This document shows, one piece after another, positions 44,412 to 54,050 of a stretch of 64,000 nucleotides of DNA. The position numbers were made by a program, and so were the translations under genes. Every line of letters begins with the position of its first letter. Within the stretch, counting starts at the first letter, position 1. Source of the DNA: Euleptes europaea (Eukaryota > Chordata > Lepidosauria > Squamata > Sphaerodactylidae); the NCBI RefSeq assembly GCF_029931775.1, contig NC_079325.1, positions 21,867,461-21,931,460 on the forward strand. The letters are read 5' to 3'. The notes beneath the pieces are model-generated. The model saw only the letters and a program-made list of their open reading frames with translations. It searched no databases and was not told the origin of the DNA.

Positions 44412-44585
44412 TAGGGTTGCCAACCTCCAGGTATTAACTGGAGATCTCCTGCTATTACACCTGGAGAAAATGGCCGCTTTGGCAATTGGACTCCATGTCA
44501 TTGAAGTCCCTCCCCTCCCCAAACCCCGCCCTCCTCAGGCTCCACCTCAAAACCCGCCAGTGGCGAAGAGGGACCTGGCAACCCT
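44412..44585 (+). mobile_element. Internally deleted hAT-like MITE
   Basis: TAGGGTTGCCAACCTCCAGG to ACCTGGCAACCCTA, lacking the centre; flanks CTCTTCTT and CTCTTTTT match at 7 of 8. Confidence 0.9.
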
Positions 44586-45435
44586 ACTCTTTTTTTGCAC
44601 ACATGTGGATACCTATATGGTTTGGGACCAACATACTTGAAAAACTGCCTAATCCCTTATGAACTTGCCCAACCATTAAGGTCATCTTCAGAAGTCCTAA
44701 TTTGGGTGTCCTGCCTCTGAGATTAGGCAAGTAGTAACCCTGGAGAGGGCCTTCTTGGTCATGGCACCAAAGCTCTGGAACTCTCCCCACAGAGATTCAT
44801 TTGACCCCTTCTGTTGCCGTCTTCTGCCAGCAGGTGAAGACTTTTCTAAAAAATATCAAACTTATTTTTCTAGCTAAGGCAAAGTGTGGCTGGAAATTGT
44901 GTTGCAAACAGAGAATCAGTCATTTCCCTTTTCATCTACAATGGAAAAACATTGCTGGGAACTAAGGGAATATCCACAAAGGCTATAAACATTGACCTCA
45001 GCCTTGTGCCTCTGAAGGGAGGGCGGACCTCATTTTAGGTCCCTCACTGGCTGCAGCCGTCCTTGTGTTCCCTCGGCCTTTTCCACAGATTCCTCCACAC
45101 ATCTCAGCCTGACATTTGCATCCTGCAAATCATCGCAGGAGTGTTGTCACTTCCGTGGGGTGCTGGTGGTAAAAAATACCTTTTGGGTAGGCGGTTGCTG
45201 TGTTCCGATTCATGCACCAGCAGAGCCCTGGCTGCCTAGCAAGATTTGTGCAACACGGGTGAAAAGTGACAGTGGGAACGGGAACAGCTTGACTTGTAAT
45301 CCTCAGGGCCTCTTAGCCCCGTTCTCAGAGGTTCTAAAGAATTCCTCACTTGAAAATACTGGTATATGCTACCCATTTCTCCCGGAGGTGATAAAGAGAT
45401 AAGGGATAAGATAGCACTGAAGGCTTATAGTTAGG

Positions 45436-45644
45436 TAGGGTTGCCAACTTCCAGGTAATCGCTGGAGATCTCCTGCTATTACAAGTGATCTCCAGCTGAT
45501 AGAGATCAGTTCACCTGGAGAAAATGGCTGTTTTGGCAATTGGACTCTATGGCATTGAAGTTCCTCCCCTGCCCAAACCCCGCCCTCCTCAGGCTCCGCC
45601 CCAAACACCTCCCACCGGTGGCAAAGAGGGACCTGGCAACCCTA
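45436..45644 (+). mobile_element. hAT-like MITE
   Basis: Perfect duplication TAGTTAGG (45428-45435 and 45645-45652). It abuts the next copy, which faces the opposite way. Confidence 0.95.
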
Positions 45645-45648
45645 TAGT

Positions 45649-45852
45649 TAGGGTTGCCAGCTCCAGGTTGGGAAATACCTGGAGATTTTGGGGGCGGAGC
45701 CTAAAGAGGGTGGGGTTTGGGGAGGGACTTCAATGCCATAGAGTCCAATTGCCAAAGAGGCCATTTTCTCCAGGTGAACTGATGTCTATCGGCTGGAGAT
45801 CAGTTGTAATAGCAGGAGATCTCCAGCTGGTACCTGGAGGTTGGCAACCCTA
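45649..45852 (-). mobile_element. hAT-like MITE
   Basis: TAGGGTTGCCAGCTCCAGGT to GGTTGGCAACCCTA. Its first bases are part of the duplication of the preceding copy, so it was there first. Confidence 0.9.
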
Positions 45853-45854
45853 TT

Positions 45855-45965
45855 GCTGGGCCAGTCACACACTTTCAGTCTAACCTAACCTCTCAACAAA
45901 GCTGTGAGGATAAAATGAAGGGGAGTGATGTCAACCGCTTTGGGTCTCCGTATAGGGGAAAGGAA
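45855..45965 (+). repeat. tRNA-derived SINE, 3' part
   Basis: TGGGCCAGTCACACACTTTC, CTGTGAGGATAAAATGAAGG and CGCTTTGGGTCTCCGTATAG; the head was lost. Confidence 0.7.
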
Positions 45966-46189
45966 GTAAGTAGACAAAATATGAGACGGAAAGTAGACAG
46001 CCACTAGGATGGGGGAGTGGATCTGCTGCCCTATAGGAGTGCCTCTCTGTCCCTTCATCTGTATGTTTTTAAAGAGTTCAAACACACCATAACCTTGCAG
46101 AGCTTTCTCCCACTCAGGTAAGCCAAGGTACAAATATGATGGTCTGCTTGGCCATGAGTTGGGTTGGGGCTTCCTGGGCATGTGCTGTA

Positions 46190-46317
46190 GGGTTTCCAAG
46201 TTCCTGGTGGTGGCTGGAGATCTCCTGGGATTACAACTGATATCCAGGCAATAGAGAATAATTCAACTGGAGAAAATGGCCGCTCTGGAAGGTGGACACT
46301 ATGGCATTATACCTCAC
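46190..46317 (+). mobile_element. hAT-like MITE, left part
   Basis: TAGGGTTTCCAAGTTCCTGG to CACTATGGCATTATACCTC, cut where the next copy starts. Confidence 0.8.
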
Positions 46318-46879
46318 TAGGGTTACCAACCTCCAGGTACTATTATTTAAACCACAAGTATATTACAGGACCAACAATCACAAATCAAGACAGAAATAAT
46401 AATACAAGATTATTATTTCAGGACAATATTTACCTGTTTATGGACTATAACAATATCCAACTGAGGAAAGTTTTGAAACAGAATGAATACCGGAATTCTG
46501 TCTTGATTTGTGATTGTTGGTCCTGTAATATACTTGCGGTTTAAATAATAGTGTTTGTGAAGGAACAAAACAATATAAGACTTGTTTCAATATCATTGGT
46601 TTTTTGTTACTTTATGAATTTGCCATAGTGATTGCCCTTTGGTTGAATAGCTTCACATTGCAATCAAAGTTTTACTTGCAAGTTGTAAAACCTCCAGGTG
46701 CTAGCTGGAGATCTCCTGCTATTACCACTGATCTCCAGCCAATAGAGATCAGTTCACCTGGAGAAAATGGCCACTTCGGCAACTGGACTCTATGGCATTG
46801 AAGTCCCTTCCCAAACCCCACTCTCCTGAGGCTCCACCCCAAAAACCTCCCGCTGGTGGCAAAGGACCTGGAATCCTTA
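46318..46879 (+). mobile_element. hAT-like MITE split by a foldback insert
   Basis: The left end 46318-46342 and the body 46690-46879 share ACCTCCAGGTRCTA on each side of the insert. Confidence 0.85.
46343..46689. mobile_element. Foldback element inserted in a MITE
   Basis: 56-bp arms (46340-46395 and 46496-46551) are almost perfect reverse complements, starting CTATTATTTAAACCACAAGT. About 140 bp of other sequence follows. The flanks duplicate 14 bp of the MITE. Confidence 0.75.
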
Positions 46880-46985
46880 TACTTCACTGAAGTCCCTCCC
46901 TTCCCCAAACGGTTAACCCCACCCTCCTTAGGCTTCACCCCCAAAATCTCCATGTGTTTCCCAACCCAGAACTGGCAACTCCAAT
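46880..46985 (+). mobile_element. hAT-like MITE, right part
   Basis: CTGAAGTCCCTCCCTTCCCC to AGAACTGGCAACTCCA, directly after the previous copy. Confidence 0.7.
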
Positions 46986-47178
46986 CTGCAGCCCTGCAAT
47001 TGGGCAAATAATGGGAGGCTGTTTCTGGTTGGGAAAATGAAGGGGGGGGGGCCTGAATGTGCAAGTGAAGACCCTCCTCCCCTTGCATCACAGTCCCAAT
47101 CTGACTCAGCGCCCCCAGCACAATTCAGAACTTAGTTCCCAGCAGCTGCTCTCTGACTGTGATAGGATCAGTTGGGTC

Positions 47179-47479
47179 TAGGGTTGCCAACCGCCAGGTA
47201 CTACACACAATAATTACTTGGGCTGTATATGAAAGTTAATCAAATCTGGACAGTCACTATGGCAAAAAATAAAATAAAGACTAGTTTAAGGTGTTGTAAT
47301 AGCTGGAGCTCTCCAGCTATCACAACTGATCTCCAGCCGATAGAGATCAGTTCACCTGGAGAAAATGGCTGCTTTGGCCATTGGACTCTACGACACTGAA
47401 GTCCCTCCCCTCTCCAAACCTCCTCAGGCTCTGCCCCCAAAATCTCCCGCCGGTGGCAAAGAGGGACCTGGCAACCCTA
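47179..47479 (+). mobile_element. hAT-like MITE with a 98-bp insert
   Basis: TAGGGTTGCCAACCGCCAGG to ACCTGGCAACCCTA, interrupted at CCAGGTACTA by 47206-47303. Outer flanks GTTGGGTC and GTCAGGTC match at 6 of 8. Confidence 0.85.
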
Positions 47480-47599
47480 GTCAGGTCAGAGGACCCTCAG
47501 GGAAACCGTGACCCAACTTGCAGCAAAGCAAATCCCCTCGTTTGGCTCTACGGTGGCAGATTATGCCCACGGCCCGATTGCAATATTGTTCAGAACTAA

Positions 47600-47935
47600 A
47601 GTGATGCAGCTCTAGCTTCGCCCCTATGCAAGCCAAGAAAAACCCCAGTGGTCTCTCCGGCATGGTTTCCAGGGCAACAGAAGTGGTGGCTTCATAGCCG
47701 ACAGTAGCCTACGAGCAGCCAGACTTTGGCAAAAGCAGTGAGATGCTGAAGGTGGGGACTCCAGGCAGGAGGGACCTGGGGCAGAAGCTGAAGGCCCTAA
47801 TGCAGCTTCCTGAAGGGACAGACTGAAGTCCGGGGTGGGGGGGTACCAGTCCAAACCAAGGGCTAAATGGCAGCCGCTGCAACCTGAGGGAGTGGTGGGA
47901 GATATGGAGCGTGCCTCCTGATACAACGAAGGAGG
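47600..47935 (+). other. Probable non-coding first exon of the small membrane-protein gene
   Basis: This stretch is GC-richer and free of recognised repeats, and ends in a strong donor GGAG|GTAAGT at 47936. An acceptor CTTTCCCAAATGCACAG ends at 48814, before the open frame at 48906. The start point is not defined; 47600 is only where the repeat-free sequence begins. Confidence 0.4.
47664..47677 (+). promoter_or_regulatory. RFX-type X-box
   Basis: GTTTCCAGGGCAAC fits the X-box consensus (RYYNYY, 1-3 bases, RRNRAC). It lies at the head of the putative first exon, where X-boxes of RFX-controlled genes usually sit. It could be chance. Confidence 0.4.
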
Positions 47936-48012
47936 TAAGTCTGGTTGTTTTTTCCTAAGTTCCTGAAATTTGCTGAGACAAATGGGCGCATACAAAGCAG
48001 GGAAAGGAGGAA

Positions 48013-48185
48013 AAGCCAGCATGGTGTAGTGGTTAGGGTATCGGATTGGGATCTCTGAGGCCCAGGTTTCAATCCCCTTTCTGACATGGAAGCTTGCTGG
48101 TGATCTTGGACCATTCACTCTCTCTCAGCCTCAACTTCCTTATCGGAAAGTTGTGAAAGACAACGGAAGAGGGGAGAATGACGAT
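48013..48185 (+). repeat. tRNA-derived SINE
   Basis: GCCAGCATGGTGTAGTGGTT head, GGTTTCAATCCCC and TCTCAGCCTCAACTTCCTTA. It lies in the intron between the two exons of the membrane-protein gene. Confidence 0.78.
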
Positions 48186-48207
48186 GTTAGTTGTTTTAGG
48201 TCCCCAT

Positions 48208-48670
48208 CAGGGAGGCCAGCCTCCAGGAGGGGCCTGGGGATCCCCTGGAATTAAACCTCATCTCCAGACTACAGAGATCAGCTCCCCTGGAGAACATGAA
48301 TGCCCTGGAGGGTGGACTCTATGACATTCTACCCCACTGAGGACCCTGTCCTTCTAGGGTTACCAACCTCCAGGTAGCAGCAGGAGATCTCCTGCTATTT
48401 CAACTGATCTCCAGCCGATGGAGATCAGTTCACCTGAAGAAAATGGCTGCTTTGGCAATTGGACTCTATGGCAATTAAGCCCCTCCCCTCCTCAAACCCC
48501 ACCCTCCTGAGGCTCTGCCCCCCAAATCCTCCCGCTGGTGGCAAAGAGGGACCTGGCAACCCTATGTCCTCCCCAGGCTCCATCCCCAAATCTCCAGGAG
48601 TTCCCCAACTTGGAGCTGGCAAACCTACCCCCACCCCACCCTGGCCAGAGAAGACCTGGTGGCAACCCTA
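48208..48670 (+). mobile_element. hAT-like MITE, composite subfamily, with a nested copy
   Basis: Perfect duplication GTCCCCAT (48200-48207 and 48671-48678). The stub end CCAGAGAAGACCTGGTGGCA matches the copies at 40589 and 50866. It is interrupted by 48355-48564. Confidence 0.9.
48355..48564 (+). mobile_element. hAT-like MITE (nested)
   Basis: TAGGGTTACCAACCTCCAGG to ACCTGGCAACCCTA; flanks TGTCCTTC and TGTCCTCC match at 7 of 8. Confidence 0.93.
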
Positions 48671-48905
48671 GTCCCCATTGAGGAGGAAAAGTGGGGCAAA
48701 TAAATCCATAATTAAAAAGACAGCAACTTTAAAGTATTGCCTTATATGTCAAGCAGCAGCTGATACTTTGCAGCGTTATCCACTTGCTAACTTGGCCTCT
48801 TTCCCAAATGCACAGAGGGCTTTACCCCCCACCCCCGGACGACGAGAGGTCCGACCCAGGAGCTTCTGAAGTCCTACTCGCCAGAGGTCCAGCTGGTGAC
48901 CCAAA

Positions 48906-49226
48906 ATGACTTGGGGCAGCCTTCAAGAACCTGGCAACGTAACCCGGGCTCCTTTGGCCCCTGCTGTGGAGACGCCCATGTGGGAGCCCCCCACAATCAT
49001 TGCGGTGAGCATCTTCTGCTGCGTGTGCCTGCTCCACTTGTCGGCTTTCCTTTACGCTCTCTGCTTCCGGGGCCAGAGGCACTCCAGCCCAGCCTCCACC
49101 CAGAAGTCCTCGGAGGAGAATGAGGTGGTCACGTTCCATCCTTCCTCCTTGGACACCAGCGCGCACATGGAAAGCAAGGGGCATGAGAGCAGCCTGAAGA
49201 ATGCACCCTGCTGGAGCAGCTTTTAA
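48906..49226 (+). CDS. Small single-pass membrane protein, unrecognised
   Basis: This 106-aa frame starts at the first ATG after an in-frame TGA at 48897. I do not recognise the family. It shows a 30-residue N-terminus with an N-glycosylation sequon (NVT, residue 11), one hydrophobic segment of about 24 residues (PTIIAVSIFCCVCLLHLSAF, residues 29-53) with two Cys, then CFRGQR as a positive-inside stop. A Ser/Thr-rich tail of about 50 residues ends CWSSF, which could be a weak PDZ-type terminus. The topology is probably N-terminus outside. Codons are GC-rich, unlike the repeats around it. A spliced 5' non-coding exon ends at 47935, and AATAAA at 49553 could be the poly(A) signal, after a CR1 piece. 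The gene lies between STAR and the GRK, facing the GRK. A chance open frame is the alternative. Confidence 0.55.
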   Translation: MTWGSLQEPGNVTRAPLAPAVETPMWEPPTIIAVSIFCCVCLLHLSAFLYALCFRGQRHSSPASTQKSSEENEVVTFHPSSLDTSAHMESKGHESSLKNAPCWSSF

Positions 49227-49364
49227 GCCTATGCTTCAGCCACGCGTGGGCCCAGCCGGGGCAAAGGAGAACCTGGCCATGTCTTCTGCGGGAGCAGATT
49301 TTCGCAGCCTTGCTGCCTCCAGTGGTATCCCAAGCAAGTTTGCTCTTGCCCCTGCCTTCTCCGG

Positions 49365-49512
49365 TGAGAGGGTTGAAATTAAATCAAAAGAATTTTTGGC
49401 TAAACATTAGGAAGAACTTCCTGACAGAGCGATTCCTCAGTGGAATAGGCTTCCTCGGGAGGTGGTGGGCTCTCCTTTTTTGGAGGTTTATAAGCAGAGG
49501 CTTAAGTCAGAT
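49365..49512 (+). repeat. CR1 LINE 3' fragment
   Basis: GGTTGAAATTAAATCAAAAG and CTTCCTCGGGAGGTGGTGGG, immediately after the small membrane-protein gene. Confidence 0.85.
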
Positions 49513-49594
49513 GTGACTTGACTGCAAAAGGAAAAAAAAATATGGTTGCTGTAATAAATGTTACAGTAATTAAATCTGACCTCCTGTTCATATG

Positions 49595-49799
49595 TAGGGT
49601 TGCCAGGTCCCTCTTCTCAACCGGAGGGAAATTTTGGGGGTGGAGCCTGAAGAGGGCGGGGTTTGGGGAGGGGAGGGACTTCAATGCCATAGAGTTCAAT
49701 TACCAAAGGGGCCATTTTTCTCCAGGTGATCTGATCTCTGTCGGCTGGAGATGTTGAATTAGCAGATCTCCTGCTACTACCTGGCAGTTGGCAACCCTA
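49595..49799 (-). mobile_element. hAT-like MITE
   Basis: TAGGGTTGCCAGGTCCCTCT to GCAGTTGGCAACCCTA with a perfect duplication TTCATATG (49587-49594 and 49800-49807). Confidence 0.95.
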
Positions 49800-49809
49800 T
49801 TCATATGAC

Positions 49810-50820
49810 TTTTGTCATTTTTGTGATCTATTGCGAAGGTCTCCAGAAAATCCCACCGTATTCGATCCTGGGCAAAAGCAAATTCGCTTTGCAATCCACA
49901 AAGCACCGCCAGCAGGATATGCTTCTCTTTGCTTCTGGCAGGGCCGTCGTGCCTTTAACAAACTGCACAGGGCAGAGTTCTGCAAGGCAATGTTTTCCAT
50001 CTCAGCATCTCCATAGCGCGACCAACTTCACTGGCTGAATGTCTGCCTGAAAAATTAAAGGCTCGTGAACTGAGCCAGAAACAAAGAAGCAACGCTCTCT
50101 CCCCCCCCCCACCCACACACACACTTTTACCTGCACATTTTCCAATATTTGATCACTGAGAAGACAGCATCAACTTGCAAGCAAAGGTTACAGGCCTGAA
50201 ATCCAGAGGCCTAGTGAAAAATCACTTGCTTTGGCAGCTTCGTGCTCACCCTGCAGCCTTGAGAGGTCATCAGCTGTTGGATTGTTGCCTTCTCAAAGAG
50301 TTCCCAACCGGGGGTACAGAAGGCAAGAGGTTAAGGCCCTGGCATTGAAAGCAGCCTCAGAAGAGCAGATGGAACTTGGCTGCCAGAACCAGAAGGTCCA
50401 AGAGCATCTCCTGGGGGCAATCAGCTGCAGCAGCTATCCAAACCCCCATACGCTAGCATTCCTATTTATCTATCCACCCCCTTTATGGCCACATTCCCAT
50501 ATACTATAATGGATCTATACCCTGGAGCTTTTAAGAGGACCACAACATTGACGGCAGGATCTCAAACATATCTGCTCAGAAGAAAATCTCATCGGGTTCA
50601 ATGGAAGTGATCCACAGAACAGCTAACTGCACAGAGGTAGGCTTGGTGGGTCAAGAGGGTGCTGAGTGGCACCCCATTTTGGGAATTCCCTCCCAGAGAT
50701 ATTTGAATGGGCATCTTGCCTACTAGCTTTTAGGCTTATAGCACTATCCACTGTTTTTAAATGGTCCTTTTTTTGCTTGACTTTTAATTGCTCTGGTGCG
50801 TTTATTATTGTGGGCTGATT
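49810..50820. other. Intergenic, no feature recognised
   Basis: A poly-C tract lies near 50100. There is a short palindromic-repeat relative near 50570-50610. No exon-like frame is supported. Confidence 0.45.
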
Positions 50821-50821
50821 T

Positions 50822-50855
50822 TTAATTTGCCACCACCTGGAGACTGGCAACCCTA
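50822..50855 (-). mobile_element. hAT-like MITE right tip
   Basis: CCACCACCTGGAGACTGGCA then ACCCTA, joined directly to unrelated AT-rich sequence. Confidence 0.6.
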
Positions 50856-50865
50856 GTGGTACAAC

Positions 50866-51112
50866 TAGGGTTGCCAGGTCCCCCCTGGCCACCAGCAGGG
50901 GATGAAGAGGTAGGGTTGCCAGATCCAGGTTGGGAAGCTCCTGGAGATTTGGGGATGGAGCCTAGGGAGGACAGGGACATCCATGGGGTACAAGGCCATA
51001 GAGTCCACCCCCCAAAAAATCCATTTTCCCCAGGGAAACTGATCTCTGTAGTCTGGAGATGAGCTGAAATTCTGGGGGATGCCCAGGTCCCACCTGGAGG
51101 CTGGCATCCCTA
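50866..51112 (-). mobile_element. hAT-like MITE, composite subfamily
   Basis: The stub TTGCCAGGTCCCCCCTGGCC, then an inner TAGGGTTGCCAGATCC start, to GGCTGGCATCCCTA. Flanks GGTACAAC and GATACAAC match at 7 of 8. Confidence 0.9.
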
Positions 51113-51284
51113 GATACAACGGCCTGTCTCCTCAAGATGCCAACTCCTCAAGGTGCTGCCTGGGCAAACCAGGTACAACTGCCAGCATCACAGACAGGTG
51201 TGATCTTGTCTTCCACACTGCTGACCTATGGGGCCCCCTTGTGGCCCAGTTGGCTTTTTGCAGCCACTAAGATGATCTCTACCG

Positions 51285-51415
51285 TAGCTTTTAAAGGTCT
51301 TTTACAACTGTGCTAAGGCTGAGAGTGATCAGCCTAAGATCATCCAGTGAGCTTCATGGCTGAGGCAGGATTTGAACCTAGTCCAGCACTCTTAACCACG
51401 ACACAGTCTTACTAC
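51285..51415 (-). repeat. tRNA-derived SINE fragment
   Basis: AGGCAGGATTTGAACCTAGT and CCAGCACTCTTAACCACGAC in reverse orientation. Confidence 0.6.
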
Positions 51416-51419
51416 TCGA

Positions 51420-52260
51420 CTCCACTCACCTAGTGAGATTTTGGATAAACCCGCCTAAGAAATAAACTGTTCTTCCAGGTCTGTTGTTCTGGTGGAACAC
51501 CCTTAATGAAGAACTTGTGTTACTTACACATTCTGTGTTGTCGCGCCCAGGGCCCAGAGTGGCAAACACTGCACAACTGTATGCTGGGTGCCATAGGCTC
51601 AGATTTCGTTGCAGAAACAGAACAGGGGGGACTTACTGGAGAACTGACGGGCAGGCTTGGAACAGCAGCAGCAGTTCTGGAACGCTTGTCAATAAATGTG
51701 CTGTTGCAGCTGTCAGAGGGGCTTCCTCACTTCTGAATTCCTTGGCTCAGATCCAGCCAGATTCTCCACTCAATCTCACCCTATTCCCATCTGTACTAGG
51801 CCCCCACATTCCACACAGCTTTTGTACACGTACACGCAGAATCCCATTAGTCTCAGCGTAGCCTTTTTTGAGTGGTCAAAAAGGACACCGCCTTCCTTTT
51901 ACACAAGCAGAAAAGCGGGTTGGATCCACCCCCTCATCTGTGCAGCCATAGAATGCCCCGTTTCCTGGCATTGCTCATGGAGTTGTTTGAATACATGGAG
52001 AATAGCTTTTAATGATGGTGAAATGGAACCTCCACACTCAGAGGCAGTATGCTTCTGCATGCCAGCTGCTTCAGGGCCATAGGAGGGAAAGGCCTCTGTA
52101 CCCTACTTTTTGAAGACCCTCCGGCTTATCTAGTTGCCCAACGTGGGGGAAAAGATGCTGGAGTAGCTGGATTTGTGGTCTTATTCAGCACAACTCTTTT
52201 ATCTTGGGCAGCTTAGGTTGCGTACTGGAAAGAGAAAAGGTTGGGTAGGTTTTTCTTTGT
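51420..52260. other. Intergenic, no feature recognised
   Basis: Open frames of up to 128 codons occur, but without splice sites, motifs or homology I can recognise. Confidence 0.45.
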
Positions 52261-52262
52261 TG

Positions 52263-52470
52263 AGAGCCAGTGCGGTGGTGGTGGTGAAGTGTTGGACTAG
52301 GATCTTGGACATCCAAGTTTGAATCCCTGTTCTGCCATGGAAGCCTGCAGGGTGACCTTGGGCCGGTCACACTCTCAGCCTAACCTACCTCATAGGATTG
52401 TTGTGAGAATAGAAGGGGGGAGAGCACTGCAATGTGAGCGGCTTTGGGGAGAAAGGCAGTTTATAAATGA
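52263..52470 (+). repeat. tRNA-derived SINE
   Basis: GAGCCAGTGCGGTGGTGGTG, TTTGAATCCCTGTTCTGCCA, GACCTTGGGCCGGTCACACT and GCAGTTTATAAATGAA. Confidence 0.82.
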
Positions 52471-52616
52471 AGTTAGTGAATGAATCAAGTATCCTGATAA
52501 TCTGTGGGTCAAATCTGGCAGAGCTTTTAAAGAAGAGAATGGTTGATGCATGTTGCTTTCTTAATTACATGCGAAAGGGGATTTTTCGCCCCTGCAAACG
52601 GTTGATCTCTACTGCA

Positions 52617-52857
52617 ACTAAAAGAAGAGTTGGTTTTTATACCCTGCTTTTCTTTACCGAAAGGAGTCTCAAAGCAGCTTGCAATCACCTTCCCTTCCTC
52701 TCCCCCTAACAGGTACCTTGTGAGGTAGGCGGGGCTGAGTTCGGACAAAACTGTGACTGTCCCAAGGTCACCCAGCAGGCTTCATGGGGAGGAGTGGGGA
52801 ATCGAACCTGGTTCTCCAGATTAGAGTCTGCTCTTATCCACTGCACCACACTAAGAG
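52617..52857 (-). repeat. tRNA-derived SINE
   Basis: AACTAAAAGAAGAGTTGGTT to CCACTGCACCACACTAAGAG, the reverse of the CTTCTT-tailed family. Confidence 0.82.
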
Positions 52858-52859
52858 AG

Positions 52860-54050
52860 CTCAAGAACATGCACATAGGGCTAGGTGTGGGGAAGAGGGC
52901 CAAAATACATTTGCTTGGTGCATCAGACCAACGACCCATTGATAGACTTGCCCCCTGGTCCTTCACTTTTCTGGCTTGGGATGAAAGCAAGGTTGGCGCC
53001 AGTTGGGCTGCCCAAAGGAAGCAGGATGTGATCGTGTCCCTGGACCCTGCCTGTGCTGCGCCGTCACTCCTTTGCTGGTGCCTTCTCCCTTGCATCGTTT
53101 TTGGCAGAGCCATTCAGACACCAGAGGTGTTCAGATGCAAACTCGAGCAGAATGGGTGTTTTTTTCAGGTCTCTGCTAGGCTTGGAGTAGCAAAATAACT
53201 GGACTGCCCAAGGTACACTTCTGCTGGCTGAATGCTGGTCTGAGGTCTCTCGTCGAGACCTGATGATGTCAGAGGAGATGCAAAATAAAAGGACCGTCTT
53301 CTCCCAATGTCAAAGAGAACCCTGAAGACCAACGGCGGTTATTCCAGCATGACCGTTCAGCAGGCAAAGCTCACTCCTTCGGAAGCTATGAAGAGGAAAG
53401 CGCAGTCTATGTTTTTATGAGAAAAATTACAGAAGTTGAGGGGGGAAGGAGGAGTTGAGACAGAGGAAGGTTTGGTGTCAATCCTGTCATCAGTCTTCCG
53501 GGTGTGATTCTCTGGGAAACGGACTGGAACGGATTAGGGTGGTACACGGATGCCAAGATATAGCAAGCTGTGCTCGGTGATCGCTACCATCAGAGGTTTA
53601 GTGGGTGAACCCATATGATGGTCTTTTTGGTTGTGGTGCCGAGACTATGGTACTGAGATCTGCCCTTACCTGTGAAGCATGATTTCTGTTTATGATTTCT
53701 TGTGCTGTTTATGATGGGGGCGAGCAACATTCTGTTAGATAAGTAACTGGGGTAGCTTAGCCTTACCTTGTCGGGGATTGATTCGGGGATCTAGTGCTGG
53801 AAAACTGTTGGTTTCTGTTACGTGACTTTGTTTTTAAAATGTTTTTAAAACAGTATTTTAGTGAGCAGATTTATTACATTTTTGTGCCACTGTAAGCCGT
53901 TTTGGGTTTGTCTGTCAAGAAAACGTTTTAGCAAATATAAAGTTAATAAAATAAAGATGAGACACAGAAATGTGAAGACGCAAACCTGCCCACTCCACAC
54001 CCAGCCCAAGGAAACTGTGCTTTCCCCCCCCCAGTGATGTAAGAAGGGCT
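52860..54050. other. Intergenic, possible old retroelement tail
   Basis: GCCACTGTAAGCCGTTTTGG and TATAAAGTTAATAAAATAAA near 53890-53956 look like the end of a LINE or SINE. Nothing else is recognised. Confidence 0.35.

Noticed and set aside
51484-52082. Overlapping frames of 76-128 codons, first considered as a possible exon
   Set aside because: No splice sites of good quality, no motif and no known homology; left as unrecognised intergenic sequence.
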